Source: Chitinophaga pinensis (GTDB lineage Bacteria; Pseudomonadota; Gammaproteobacteria; Burkholderiales; Burkholderiaceae_C). From it: a stretch of DNA of 64,000 bases. The notes under the pieces were generated by a model. The model had not been told where the DNA came from, made no database searches, and saw nothing but the letters and a program-made list of their open reading frames with translations. The translations under genes were made by a program, and so were the position numbers. Below are positions 10,039 to 18,229 of the stretch, one piece after another. The number at the start of each line of letters is the position of its first letter. The stretch's first letter is position 1. The stretch covers positions 53,512 through 117,511 of the forward strand of contig CALPRQ020000004.1 of assembly GCA_943326015.2 (NCBI GenBank), written 5' to 3'.

Positions 10039-10043
10039 ACGGT
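9771..10043 (+). repeat. Right copy of the 273-bp direct repeat (metI 3' end)
   Basis: Gap-free partner of 1507-1779, starting mid-codon eight bases after the GlnQ-like stop and ending five bases after the copied metI stop. The differences are mostly silent, so the two copies look like alleles from different strains or species rather than a fresh duplication. Confidence 0.9.
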
Positions 10044-10357
10044 ATGCTGTAGTGGAAAAAGTTACCGTATTGGTGTATAAAGAGCGGACTGTAGATGACC
10101 CGTTTCAGTCATTTAGCCTTGACGTATGAGCGATGGGTATGCAGCGTCTTTTACCCTTCGATTACTGCACACGAACTCACGCTATAGGTTCCATACCCGC
10201 TATTGGAGTTCTCGGATCTCCGCGCGCATTCTGTTCGTCGCTGGTGTGCCGTTTTGTAAACCCGAAACCAGCACGTCGAACTATTGAATCCAGCGTCCGC
10301 GTTGCCAATTACCTCTAATAACGGGCGCATCGACCTGTTTCAGACACAAGAAGAAGC
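10044..10357. other. Intergenic region before the CBASS genes
   Basis: About 310 bp with visibly lower GC than the flanks. A 61-codon open frame at 10133-10318 has no family features or good ribosome binding site. GCTGGT/ACCAGC (10231 and about 10258) is a weak inverted repeat. A purine-rich AAGAAGAAG just before 10358 is the likely ribosome binding site of the Cap15 gene. No tRNA or attachment site was recognised. Confidence 0.5.
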
Positions 10358-10996
10358 ATGATTGCACCGCAGGAACACGAGTATTCCGTGATGGGGGGAG
10401 TCAACCGAGCCAGCGTGGGTCGGTATCTGTCGATTGCAGCGAGTGGAATCTCCGCTGGGCTGGTCTTCGTGATCCCCCAAGTCGTCGACTTCGTTAAGCG
10501 TCTTGGCTGGAACGTCAACACGCCGCTGACGCTGTTCTCTTTCGTGGGCGCCGGCGCAGTGTTCGTCATCCTGTACTGGATCTTGAATAAGTGGGCCTGG
10601 AAGTGGCCGGGCATCTGGCTGTACTTGAAGGTTCCTGACGTTTCCGGCACCTGGGACTGCACGGGAAAGACGATTGATGCAAACGGCGAGACGAAGTACG
10701 AGTGGACTGCCGAGGTCACCATCGTTCAGTTTTGGGACAAACTGCGCATCCGCCTAGCGACGAAGACGTCGGGATCTAACAGCATCTCGGCCGCCATTGG
10801 GTACGACTGCGTCGATGGCTTCGTCCTTCTGTACCACTACATCAACGACCCGCACCCCGACGCGGCTGAATTGCGGCAGCACCGGGGTTGCTGTTCGATG
10901 ACGATCGCCAAGGACCTTAATTCGGCCCGCGGCGAGTACTTCAATGGCCGTGGTCGGATGACCTTCGGCACCATGGATTGGAAGAAGAGGAACTGA
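10358..10996 (+). CDS. cap15: CBASS effector Cap15 (two TM helices plus beta-barrel nucleotide sensor)
   Basis: A 212-residue protein with two membrane helices (about 23-43 and 55-76) followed by a beta-strand-rich domain beginning VPDVSGTWDCTG (92-103). This is the layout of the Cap15 effectors of CBASS, in which the soluble barrel binds a cyclic nucleotide and the protein then oligomerises and disrupts the inner membrane, killing the phage-infected cell. The assignment rests on this architecture and on the directly adjoining CD-NTase gene (stop and start overlap as TGATG). The start ATG at 10358 has an AAGAAGAAG upstream. Other two-helix membrane proteins of unknown role are the alternative. 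Confidence 0.8.
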   Translation: MIAPQEHEYSVMGGVNRASVGRYLSIAASGISAGLVFVIPQVVDFVKRLGWNVNTPLTLFSFVGAGAVFVILYWILNKWAWKWPGIWLYLKVPDVSGTWDCTGKTIDANGETKYEWTAEVTIVQFWDKLRIRLATKTSGSNSISAAIGYDCVDGFVLLYHYINDPHPDAAELRQHRGCCSMTIAKDLNSARGEYFNGRGRMTFGTMDWKKRN

Positions 10997-12138
10997 TGAC
11001 ATCCGATATCAACAGCCGCCTGGCGCAACTCCGAACCCGCCGCAAGGGCTCGGTCAATCTCTCTCTGGAGAGCCTCACCAAAGCAGGCTCCCTGGATGGA
11101 CGGATCGTACTCAACGAGGCCTCGGCGCTGGAAGACTGGGAAAACCGCGGTAACGCTAGCCAGCAATGGACGCGGTACGTAATCGGCGCGATGGAGGCGG
11201 TCGGTGCCAAGTACACCCAGGTCAGCAAAGACACAGCAGACAAGGTCGCGAACCAACTCAAGGATCGGCTAGCGCGCGCCGGGATCCGGGCGCAGTTCGA
11301 ACTGCAAGGTTCAGTCCCCCTGAACGTCCACATCAAGGGGATCAGCGACGTAGACTTGCTCGCGCTAACCCTCCAGTACCTGACGTACGACGATGACGGC
11401 ATCAAAGCGCTGCAGGGAGGCTACACCAACTCGGCGATGACTGGCGCGGCCCACTTGCGCGCGCTAAGATTGCAAATCGAGAGTGATTTGCGAGAAGCAT
11501 ATCCTGCCGCTAACTTAGATACCAAAGGCGCCAAAGCCGTCAAAATCTCCGGCGGCTCTCTCGCTCGTCATGTCGACGTGGTGCCGTCGCACTGGTACGA
11601 CACGAAAGCCTACCAAAAATCCAGGCGCCAAGCCGATCGTGCCGTCAAGATCTACGACAAGAAGAACCACGAGACGATGGCCAATTTGCCGTTCCTTCAC
11701 ATCGATCGCATCGCTACGCGGTGCAATACGACGCGTGGTGGTCTTCGCAAGGCCATCCGGCTGTGCAAGAACGTAAAGTCCGATTCCGACCGCGATATTC
11801 AGCTATCGAGTTACGACCTCGGAGCGATCATGTACTACGCCGACACGACGGCTCTATACGGTATCGCTGGAATCCCCAACGAACTGGCGGTTCTCGCCGA
11901 GACGCAGCGACACCTCGACGCGCTGTGGCAAAACCCTGCGTGGGCTAAAACGCTCTACGTGCCGGACGGCAGTCGCAAGATCTTCGACACGCCCGAAAAG
12001 CACGGATGGCTGGGGGCGTTGTCCATGGACATGGATGACCTGCTAGCGAATGTGTTCTCAGAAATTGCTCCGGGCAAGCTCTGGCCCTCCTCGACACCGG
12101 CACGAAAGCGCGAAGTGATCAAGGCGATGGGGGTCTAA
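10996..12138 (+). CDS. CBASS CD-NTase (cGAS/DncV-like nucleotidyltransferase)
   Basis: Cytoplasmic enzyme, 380 residues, that makes a cyclic oligonucleotide messenger after phage infection. The nucleotidyltransferase core is visible: GS at residues 105-106 in the QGSVPLNV helix-turn, the metal-binding pair Asp118-Val-Asp120, and a third Asp in HVDVVP (Asp194). The ATG at 10996 is chosen because it overlaps the Cap15 stop and follows a good GAAGAGGA site; the ATG at 10978 would add six residues. No cap2/cap3 ubiquitin-like genes and no HORMA/TRIP13 genes flank it, so this is a minimal type I CBASS. Which nucleotide it makes cannot be read from the sequence. Confidence 0.85.
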   Translation: MTSDINSRLAQLRTRRKGSVNLSLESLTKAGSLDGRIVLNEASALEDWENRGNASQQWTRYVIGAMEAVGAKYTQVSKDTADKVANQLKDRLARAGIRAQFELQGSVPLNVHIKGISDVDLLALTLQYLTYDDDGIKALQGGYTNSAMTGAAHLRALRLQIESDLREAYPAANLDTKGAKAVKISGGSLARHVDVVPSHWYDTKAYQKSRRQADRAVKIYDKKNHETMANLPFLHIDRIATRCNTTRGGLRKAIRLCKNVKSDSDRDIQLSSYDLGAIMYYADTTALYGIAGIPNELAVLAETQRHLDALWQNPAWAKTLYVPDGSRKIFDTPEKHGWLGALSMDMDDLLANVFSEIAPGKLWPSSTPARKREVIKAMGV

Positions 12139-12176
12139 TCGCGCCGTCTGCTTTACGTCCTAGGGCGTATCATCAA

Positions 12177-12620
12177 TCAGTTGAGCCATACGACAGCTGC
12201 GGCCAGATGGATGGCGCCCAGGAAATTTTTGGCGGTTTTGTCGTAGCGCGTGGAGATGGTCTGGTACTGCTTGAGCCTGGCAAAGAAGTTCTCGATCAGA
12301 TGCCGGGCCTGGTAGCGGTGGTGGTCGTAGTCCCGCGCGACCTTGGCGGTGCTGCGCGAGGGGATGACGACGCCTTTGCCCCGCTGCTGCCAAGGCTCGA
12401 TGACCCGCACCTGCACGTCATAAGCCTTGTCGGCGATGACGGTCTCGGCCGGCGTGTCGTCGAGCAGCACATCTGCCCCCGCGAGGTCGTGGGCCTGTCC
12501 GGGCGTGAGGTGAAAGCCCGTCGGGTTACCCAGCGCCTCGATCGTGGCGTGGATCTTGGTGCTCAGGCCACCGCGACTGCGACCGTTCAACCGCCTCCGC
12601 TGAACGGTGTCCCCGTGACT
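12177..12620 (-). mobile_element. IS5-family transposase remnant (C-terminal part)
   Basis: On the minus strand the frame ending at 12177 encodes the C-terminal half of an IS5-type DDE transposase: SRGGLSTKIHATIEALGNP, then LTPGQAHD and VIADKAYD carrying core acidic residues, and ending with RHLIENFFARLKQYQ (the Y-(2)-R-(3)-E-(6)-K-like region). The N-terminal half and the left inverted repeat are missing; sequence upstream of about 12620 belongs to the amidohydrolase gene. It cannot transpose by itself. It marks the boundary between the CBASS genes and the sulfur clusters. Confidence 0.85.
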
Positions 12621-12624
12621 GCCT

Positions 12625-13470
12625 TCAACTTCTGGTAAGCAAGCGCCTGGCATTGCCGTAAAAGAACTTCTCCAGCACCCCATCCCTGAAGCCCAGCTGC
12701 TGCGCATCCTCGATGCTCTGTCTGATCGGCCGGAACGGATAGGAGGAGCCGAACAGCAGCTGCTCCGACAGGAAACCGTTGGCGGCGTCGACCAGCACCT
12801 CGCTGCCCGGCAGGAACAGGTACATGTCGGGCACCAGGAAGACGTTCGCGTGCCGGAACGCGACGCCGAGCAGCTGCTGCACGTTGGGCCAATAGCCGTG
12901 GTAGGCCACCAGGCGCAGCTGCGGAAAATCGGCTGCCACCTTCGCCAGCGGGGCCGGATCGTTGTAGCGCTGGTCGGGCGTGGTCGGACCCGACATCAGG
13001 AAGGCCGGCACGCCGAGTTCGGACAGCCGCTCGTAGATGGGGTAGAAGACCCGGTCGTCCGGATGGCGCGCCGGGGCGCCGAAGCCGGGTTCCAGGTTGA
13101 CCCCGGCCAGCCCGAGCTCGTTGACGATCCGGTCGACCTCCGCCAGCGTGGCTGCGCCGAGCAGGTCCGGATCGACCGCGCCGACGCCGACCAGTCGCGC
13201 GTCCGAACTCGTGATCTGGTGGATGCGGTCGTTGGGCAGGTGCTGCGCGGGCGTGTGGCGTCCGACCACCACCGCCTGGCTCAGGCCGGCATCGGTGATT
13301 TCGGCCAGGAAGCCCTCGTGGGTGCGCGAGCGGGCGTAATGCTCGTCGTCGCCACGGGTGCCGACGCGGCGGTTCAGCCAGCGCGCGGTTTCGTTGGCTG
13401 CCGTGCCCGGTGTCGCGCCGAAGAAGTCGTGCAGGTAGGCCGGCCGGCAGCGCATGTCGATCACGTTCAT
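12625..13470 (-). CDS. Amidohydrolase-family protein with degenerate metal site
   Basis: A 281-residue TIM-barrel protein of the amidohydrolase-2 family, seen from its overall length, the GAVDP and GVNLEPG-like strands and the family ending [10 protein letters not shown]. The usual metal motif IDxHxH is replaced by IDMRCRP near the N-terminus, and the usual FGSDYP is FGSSYP, so the normal metal ligands appear lost. Its start overlaps the stop of ssuD (ATGA), so it is co-translated with a sulfonate monooxygenase. Its reaction is unknown. The C-terminus touches the IS5 remnant but appears intact. Confidence 0.75.
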   Translation of the reverse strand: MNVIDMRCRPAYLHDFFGATPGTAANETARWLNRRVGTRGDDEHYARSRTHEGFLAEITDAGLSQAVVVGRHTPAQHLPNDRIHQITSSDARLVGVGAVDPDLLGAATLAEVDRIVNELGLAGVNLEPGFGAPARHPDDRVFYPIYERLSELGVPAFLMSGPTTPDQRYNDPAPLAKVAADFPQLRLVAYHGYWPNVQQLLGVAFRHANVFLVPDMYLFLPGSEVLVDAANGFLSEQLLFGSSYPFRPIRQSIEDAQQLGFRDGVLEKFFYGNARRLLTRS

Positions 13471-14612
13471 GCGACTTGCCTCAGCACGGTTTTTTCGGTG
13501 GCGCGCACGTCGAAGGCGCCGCCGGTCATGGCCTGGCCGCGCAGCGTGACGGGCTGCTTGCCGGGCAGCAGCGGGAACACCAGCTCGGCGAAGCGGATCG
13601 CTTCCTCCAGGTGCGGGTAGCCCGACAGCACGAAGCTGTCGACGCCGAGATCGACATATTCCTTCAGGCGCGCGGCCACCGTTTCGGGGTCGCCGACCAG
13701 CGCGGTGCCGGCACCGCCGCGCACCAGGCCGACGCCGGCCCACAGGTTGGGGCTGATTTCGAGCTTGTTGCGGTCGCCGCCGTGCAGTTCGGTGATGCGC
13801 TTCTGGCCGACCGAGTCCATCTTGGCGAAGTTGGCCTGCGCGGTCTGGATGTCCTCGTCGGTCAGCTTGCTGATCAGGCGCTCGGCTTCGGCCCAGGCTT
13901 CCGCGTTGGTCTCGCGCACGATGACCTGCAGCCGCACGCCAAAGCGCACGGTGCGGCCATGCCTGGCGGCGCGCGCGCGCACGTCGGCGATTTTCTCGGC
14001 CACGGCGGCGGGCGGTTCGCCCCAGGTCAGGTAGGCGTCGACATGCTCGGCCGCCAGTTCATGCGCGGCCGGCGAGGAGCCGCCAAAGTACAGCGGCGGG
14101 TAGGGCTGGCTGACGGGCGGGAAATGGTTCTTCGCGCCCTCGATCTGGAAATGCTTGCCCTGGAAGTCGACCTGCTCGCCTTGCAGCAGGCGGCGCCAGA
14201 CGGTCAGGAACTCGTCGGCCACCTCGTAGCGCTCGTCGTGCGAGAGATGGACGCCCTCGGCGGCGAATTCGGCGGCATCGCCACCCGCCACCACGTTGAG
14301 CAGCAGCCGGCCCTTGAGCGCCTGGTCCAGCGTCGCGGCCTGGCGCGCCGAGGCGGTCGGGCCGCTGACCGAGGTGCGCAGCGCCACCAGCAGCTTGATG
14401 CGCTGGGTCACGGGAATCAGGCTGGCGGCCGTCACCCAGGGGTCGAGGCAGGAACTGCCGGTCGGGATCAGCAGGCCGTCGTAGCCCAGGCTTTCGGCCG
14501 TGACGGCGATCTGCCTCATGTATTCATTGGTGGCGGGGCGGCCGAAATCGGACTTGCCGAGGTAGCGGGTGTCGCCCGAGGTGGGCAGGAACCAGAAGAT
14601 GTCGAGGCTCAT
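13467..14612 (-). CDS. FMNH2-dependent alkanesulfonate monooxygenase (SsuD/MsuD-like)
   Basis: LLM flavin monooxygenase of 381 residues that cleaves the C-S bond of alkanesulfonates, giving an aldehyde and sulfite, with reduced FMN supplied by a partner reductase. The start [19 protein letters not shown], then [35 protein letters not shown] and YLTWGEPP are hallmark SsuD segments. It lies between a DszC-like monooxygenase gene and the amidohydrolase gene, and probably acts after SfnG and MsuE of the same strand. Methanesulfonate is a likely substrate given SfnG. It is clearly different in sequence from the SsuD at 55271. Confidence 0.9.
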   Translation of the reverse strand: MSLDIFWFLPTSGDTRYLGKSDFGRPATNEYMRQIAVTAESLGYDGLLIPTGSSCLDPWVTAASLIPVTQRIKLLVALRTSVSGPTASARQAATLDQALKGRLLLNVVAGGDAAEFAAEGVHLSHDERYEVADEFLTVWRRLLQGEQVDFQGKHFQIEGAKNHFPPVSQPYPPLYFGGSSPAAHELAAEHVDAYLTWGEPPAAVAEKIADVRARAARHGRTVRFGVRLQVIVRETNAEAWAEAERLISKLTDEDIQTAQANFAKMDSVGQKRITELHGGDRNKLEISPNLWAGVGLVRGGAGTALVGDPETVAARLKEYVDLGVDSFVLSGYPHLEEAIRFAELVFPLLPGKQPVTLRGQAMTGGAFDVRATEKTVLRQVA

Positions 14613-14623
14613 GATGGGGTCTT

Positions 14624-15835
14624 TCAGGAATAGGACGTGGGGGCGGGGAAGGCGCCGGTCAGCGCATGGCGGCCGAGGTCGCGCAGCTTGTAGTCGATCG
14701 GGTCGTGCAGGGTGTGGACGCGCGCGTTGCGCCAGAAGCGGTCGAGTCCGAAGCGCGCCGAGGTCGAGCCGGCGCCGGTCAGCTCGAACAGCTGGCTGCT
14801 GACCTCGATCGCGGCGCGGTGGGCGACCGCCTTGGCCTCGGCGACCGCGATCGCCACCCGGCCACGGTCCGCCGCCGTGACGGCATCGCCCAGCGCGAGC
14901 GCCTGGTCGATGGCTTGTGCCGCGATATCGGCCAGCACCTCGGCCGGGCGGACCAGCACCGCGAGCTGGCCGTAGCGCTGCTGCACATAGGGGTCGTCGA
15001 TCGCGCGGCTGACGCCGGAGGCAAAGAAGGGCCGCGAGGCGTCGCGCGTGTAGCGCAGGCCTTGCTCCAGCGCGCCACGGGCGATGCCGACGTAGAGGTT
15101 GGTCAGGATCAGTTGCGCCAGTTGCGCGCGCAGTGTCGCGCGCGGCGTCGCCACCTGGCCGGGCCGCACCAGCACCTCGTGCGGCTCCAGCCGCACCTGG
15201 TCGAAGGTGACGCTGCCGCTGTCGGTCTGCTTCTGGCCGAAGGCGTCCCAGTCCGCGCGGATCGTGACGCCGGCGCGGTCGCTCGGCAGCGCGCCGATCA
15301 GCAGGCTTTGCGTCGGCTCGTGCCAGGCCGAGAAGGTCAGGCGGTCGGAGCCGACCGAGCCCGAGCAATAGCTCTTGGGGCCGTTGATGCGCCAGCCTTC
15401 GTCGTCCTCGGTCGCGAGCGCGCGCTGGTCATTCGGATTGAGTGCATTGCCCCAGAACAGACGCTGCTCGACCGTGTGTCGCAGGAAGAATTCGTGCTGC
15501 TCGGGCTTGCCATAAAGCAGGATGGTCGCGACCTGCAGGTGGTGGAAGGCGTACAGATGCGCCAGCGAGCTGTCAGCCTGGGCGATGCGGCGCAGGCTGG
15601 CATAGAAGGTCTGCCAGGACTGGCCCCAGCCGCCGTAGGCGCGCGGCGTCGTGAGGTCGAGCAGGCCGCTGGCGCGGATCAGCTCGCGCTCGGCGGCAGC
15701 GTGGCCGCCCGCGCGGTCGCGTTCGACCGCGTTGGCCGCGAGAGCTTGCGCGAGCGCTTCGGTGCGCCGCTCGATTTCCGCCAGCGACGGAACCGCATGT
15801 CCTGATTGTTGAGTGGCTGAATCGGTGAGGAGCAT
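14624..15835 (-). CDS. Acyl-CoA dehydrogenase-fold flavin monooxygenase (SfnB/DszC-like)
   Basis: A 403-residue protein with the acyl-CoA dehydrogenase fold. The C-terminal segment with [18 protein letters not shown] and TLHDPIDYK is characteristic of the DszC/SfnB/SoxC branch, whose members use reduced flavin and O2 to oxygenate sulfur compounds or act on their breakdown products. It is 12 bp upstream of ssuD, consistent with successive steps. The substrate is unknown; dibenzothiophene is not implied. Confidence 0.8.
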   Translation of the reverse strand: MLLTDSATQQSGHAVPSLAEIERRTEALAQALAANAVERDRAGGHAAAERELIRASGLLDLTTPRAYGGWGQSWQTFYASLRRIAQADSSLAHLYAFHHLQVATILLYGKPEQHEFFLRHTVEQRLFWGNALNPNDQRALATEDDEGWRINGPKSYCSGSVGSDRLTFSAWHEPTQSLLIGALPSDRAGVTIRADWDAFGQKQTDSGSVTFDQVRLEPHEVLVRPGQVATPRATLRAQLAQLILTNLYVGIARGALEQGLRYTRDASRPFFASGVSRAIDDPYVQQRYGQLAVLVRPAEVLADIAAQAIDQALALGDAVTAADRGRVAIAVAEAKAVAHRAAIEVSSQLFELTGAGSTSARFGLDRFWRNARVHTLHDPIDYKLRDLGRHALTGAFPAPTSYS

Positions 15836-15897
15836 CTTCGTTCGGATCGGTGAGGAATGAATCCAGTCTAGGAGCCGGCCATCGATTCACCAACGAA

Positions 15898-15925
15898 GTT
15901 TTCCGCCTGTGTTTATGCGGGAAAC
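15898..15925. promoter_or_regulatory. Inverted repeat upstream of the SfnB/DszC-like gene
   Basis: GTTTTCCGC and GCGGGAAAC form a 9-bp arm repeat (one mismatch) with a 10-base spacer in the 138-bp gap upstream of the gene starting at 15835. The right arm shares TTATGCGG(G)AAA with an intergenic stretch at 32855-32866. It could be an operator for the 15835-12625 transcript, or an attenuating hairpin after livF. Confidence 0.3.
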
Positions 15926-15973
15926 GCTCAAGCGCAGCCAGCCAGCCAGCCGATCGGCCGGCTGGGCGAACCA

Positions 15974-16804
15974 TCAAGCGCTTGCGGCGTGGAACTGCCG
16001 CCGCTGGTGCGGGTCGATGAACGACAGCCGCTGCGCCTCGCCTTCGCCGAGGTAGAAGCGCTGCACGTCGCCGCGCGCGCGCAGCGTCTCGGCGCTGCCG
16101 TCGAGCACCACCCGGCCGGTCTCCAGCACGTAGCCGTGGTGCGCGTATTCGAGCGCGATCGCGGCGTTCTGCTCGGCCAGCAGGAAGCTGACGCCGTCCT
16201 GTTCGTTGAGCTGCCTGATCCCCTCGAAGATCTCGTGCACCACGATCGGCGCCAGGCCCATCGACGGCTCGTCGAGCAGCACCAGCTGCGGCCTGGCCAT
16301 CAGCGCGCGCCCGATCGCCACCATCTGCTGCTCGCCGCCCGAGGTGTAGCCGGCCTGGCTGCGCCGACGCTCCTTCAGGCGCGGGAAGCGCTGGTACACC
16401 TGCTCCAGCGATGCCTTGAGGTCGGCGCGGCTGGGCCGGCGCACGAAGGCGCCCAGCCTGAGGTTGTCCTCGACCGACAGATGGGCGAACACATGCCGGC
16501 CTTCCAGCACCTGCGACACGCCGAGCTCGACCAGCCGGTGCGGCGCCAGGCCCGTGACCTCCCGGCCGTCCAGCCGCACGCGGCCGGCGACGATGGCGCC
16601 GCGCTCGGCGCCGAGCAGGCTGGAGGCCGCCTTCAGCGTGGTGGACTTGCCCGCGCCGTTGGCGCCGAGCAGGGCGACGATCTCGCCCTTGGGCACGCGC
16701 AGCGAGACGCCGCGCAACGCGACGATCACGCCGTCGTAAGCCGCCTCGACCGCATCGAGTTCGAGCAGGGCGGGCGCTGGTCCGGGTCCGTTTGTCGCGC
16801 TCAT
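15974..16804 (-). CDS. Branched-chain-type ABC transporter ATP-binding protein (LivF-like)
   Basis: ATPase of 276 residues with Walker A GANGAGKST, a signature read as TSGGEQQMVAIGRAL and Walker B LVLLDEPSMGLAP, which is the LivF pattern. ATG 16804 (MSATNGPG) is used; the longer frame upstream is not family-like. It lies 17 bp after the binding-protein gene in an operon with livG, livH and livM homologues. The Liv family also takes up urea, amides and aromatic acids; here it sits among sulfone and sulfonate enzymes. Confidence 0.88.
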   Translation of the reverse strand: MSATNGPGPAPALLELDAVEAAYDGVIVALRGVSLRVPKGEIVALLGANGAGKSTTLKAASSLLGAERGAIVAGRVRLDGREVTGLAPHRLVELGVSQVLEGRHVFAHLSVEDNLRLGAFVRRPSRADLKASLEQVYQRFPRLKERRRSQAGYTSGGEQQMVAIGRALMARPQLVLLDEPSMGLAPIVVHEIFEGIRQLNEQDGVSFLLAEQNAAIALEYAHHGYVLETGRVVLDGSAETLRARGDVQRFYLGEGEAQRLSFIDPHQRRQFHAASA

Positions 16805-16821
16805 GGCTGGCCTCCCGAGCC

Positions 16822-18177
16822 TCACTTGGCCGCAGCTTCCTTGGCGCAGTCGCGCGGGGTGATGCCTTTTTCCTTGGCGTACCTGGCGGACGACTCCTCG
16901 ATGATCGGGCGCAGCAGGGCGCGATCCGCCTGCACCCAGTCGCTGATCAGCTTCCAGCCCTTGCCATCCCATTGCTGGAAGCGCACCGCGCCGCCGCCTT
17001 CATGGTCGGCGCAGCTGAGCTTGAGCTTCTGCAGCAGGCCGGTGGCGCCGAGCTGCTTGAGGCGGGCATCGTCGATGTGGATGTTCTCGAAGCCCCAGCG
17101 CACTTCCTCGCCGCTCAGCGCGCGCTTGCCGAACTTCGCCTGCGCGACGCGCACCGCCTCGACGTTGAGGATGCCGTTGACCACGCCGAGGTTGTAGTAG
17201 ACGTTGCCGAAGCGTTTCGGATCGGCCAGGTTGCCCTTGCCGGCATCGACCACGTACTTCCTGATGTCCTTGAGCACCGGGAATTCGGTGCCGGACGGGT
17301 GGGTGGTGATCGAGATATAGCCCTTGGCGGCGTCGCCGGCCGGCGCGGCATCGTCCTCGGAGTTGCTCCAGATGTTGCCGATCACCTTGTTGGCCGGGAA
17401 GCCGACCTTCTGCGCGTTCTTGAGCGCCACCGGGTTCATCACGCCCCAGCCGCGCAGGATCACCCAGTCGGGTTTTTCCTTGCGGATGGTCAGCCACTGC
17501 GACTGCTGCTCGTTGCCCGGGTGCGGCACCTCGACATGCTGGACCTGGAAGCCGTACTTCCTGGCCAGGATGTCCAGCACCGGGATGGTTTCCTTGCCGT
17601 AGGGCGAGCCGTGATACAGCGTGACGATCTTCTTGCCCTTGAGCTGGTCGAGGCCGCCGCTTTGCTGGCCGATGTAGTTGACGATCGCGGACACCTCGCT
17701 GTAGGGGTTGAGCTGCAGCGGGAAGACGTAGGGGAAGACGCGGCCGTCGGTCGAGTCGGTGCGGCCATGGTTGATCGTGATCAGCGGCAGCTTGTCCTCG
17801 GTCGAGCGCTCCAGCGTCGCATAGGCGATGCCGACCGACAGCGGGTTGGTGGCGGCAGCGGGGGCGCCGTTGAGGCCCTTCTTGAGGCGCTCGTAGCACT
17901 CGACGCCCTTCTCGACCACGTATTCGGTCTCGCATTCGCTCCAGCTGAACTTGACGCCGTTGACACCGCCATCGCGCTGGTTGACGAGCTGCAGGTAGTC
18001 GATGAAGCCACCGAAGAAGCCGGTGCCGCCGGCGGCATAGGGGCCGACGCGGTAGCTTTGCAGCGGGAAATACTGTTCGTTGGGCGCCTTGGTCTGCGCC
18101 TGCGCGCCGACCGAGGCCAGGCCGACGGCGGCTGCCAGCGCGGTCAGGCGCAGTACGCGATGGAATCGGGATTTCAT
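16822..18177 (-). CDS. Branched-chain-type ABC transporter substrate-binding protein (LivK-like)
   Basis: Periplasmic protein, 451 residues, longer than classic LivK (about 370), with a Sec signal peptide cut near AQA (residue 27). Mature segments such as GINGVKFSWSECETEY-like residues (here GVNGVKFSW), LYHGSPYGKE and WVILRGWGVM are typical of the ABC-type Liv family 6 binding proteins. In operon with livFGHM homologues and close to sfnG and ssuD, so an organosulfur ligand such as a sulfone or sulfonate is proposed; amino acids or amides are the alternatives. Confidence 0.85.
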   Translation of the reverse strand: MKSRFHRVLRLTALAAAVGLASVGAQAQTKAPNEQYFPLQSYRVGPYAAGGTGFFGGFIDYLQLVNQRDGGVNGVKFSWSECETEYVVEKGVECYERLKKGLNGAPAAATNPLSVGIAYATLERSTEDKLPLITINHGRTDSTDGRVFPYVFPLQLNPYSEVSAIVNYIGQQSGGLDQLKGKKIVTLYHGSPYGKETIPVLDILARKYGFQVQHVEVPHPGNEQQSQWLTIRKEKPDWVILRGWGVMNPVALKNAQKVGFPANKVIGNIWSNSEDDAAPAGDAAKGYISITTHPSGTEFPVLKDIRKYVVDAGKGNLADPKRFGNVYYNLGVVNGILNVEAVRVAQAKFGKRALSGEEVRWGFENIHIDDARLKQLGATGLLQKLKLSCADHEGGGAVRFQQWDGKGWKLISDWVQADRALLRPIIEESSARYAKEKGITPRDCAKEAAAK

Positions 18178-18229
18178 GGGTTGTACTCCGGGATGGTGAT
18201 GGGGTTGGGTAGGAATCCGGTAGAGCGCT

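Noticed and set aside
10133..10318. 61-codon frame in front of Cap15, considered as a small defence protein
   Set aside because: No ribosome binding site, no hydrophobic or conserved pattern, and separate from the CBASS genes.
12160..12620. Intact insertion sequence
   Set aside because: Only the C-terminal transposase half is present; the N-terminus and one terminal repeat are missing, so it was called a remnant.
14666..15805. 379-codon plus-strand frame
   Set aside because: Antisense to the DszC/SfnB-like gene; composition typical of a shadow frame.
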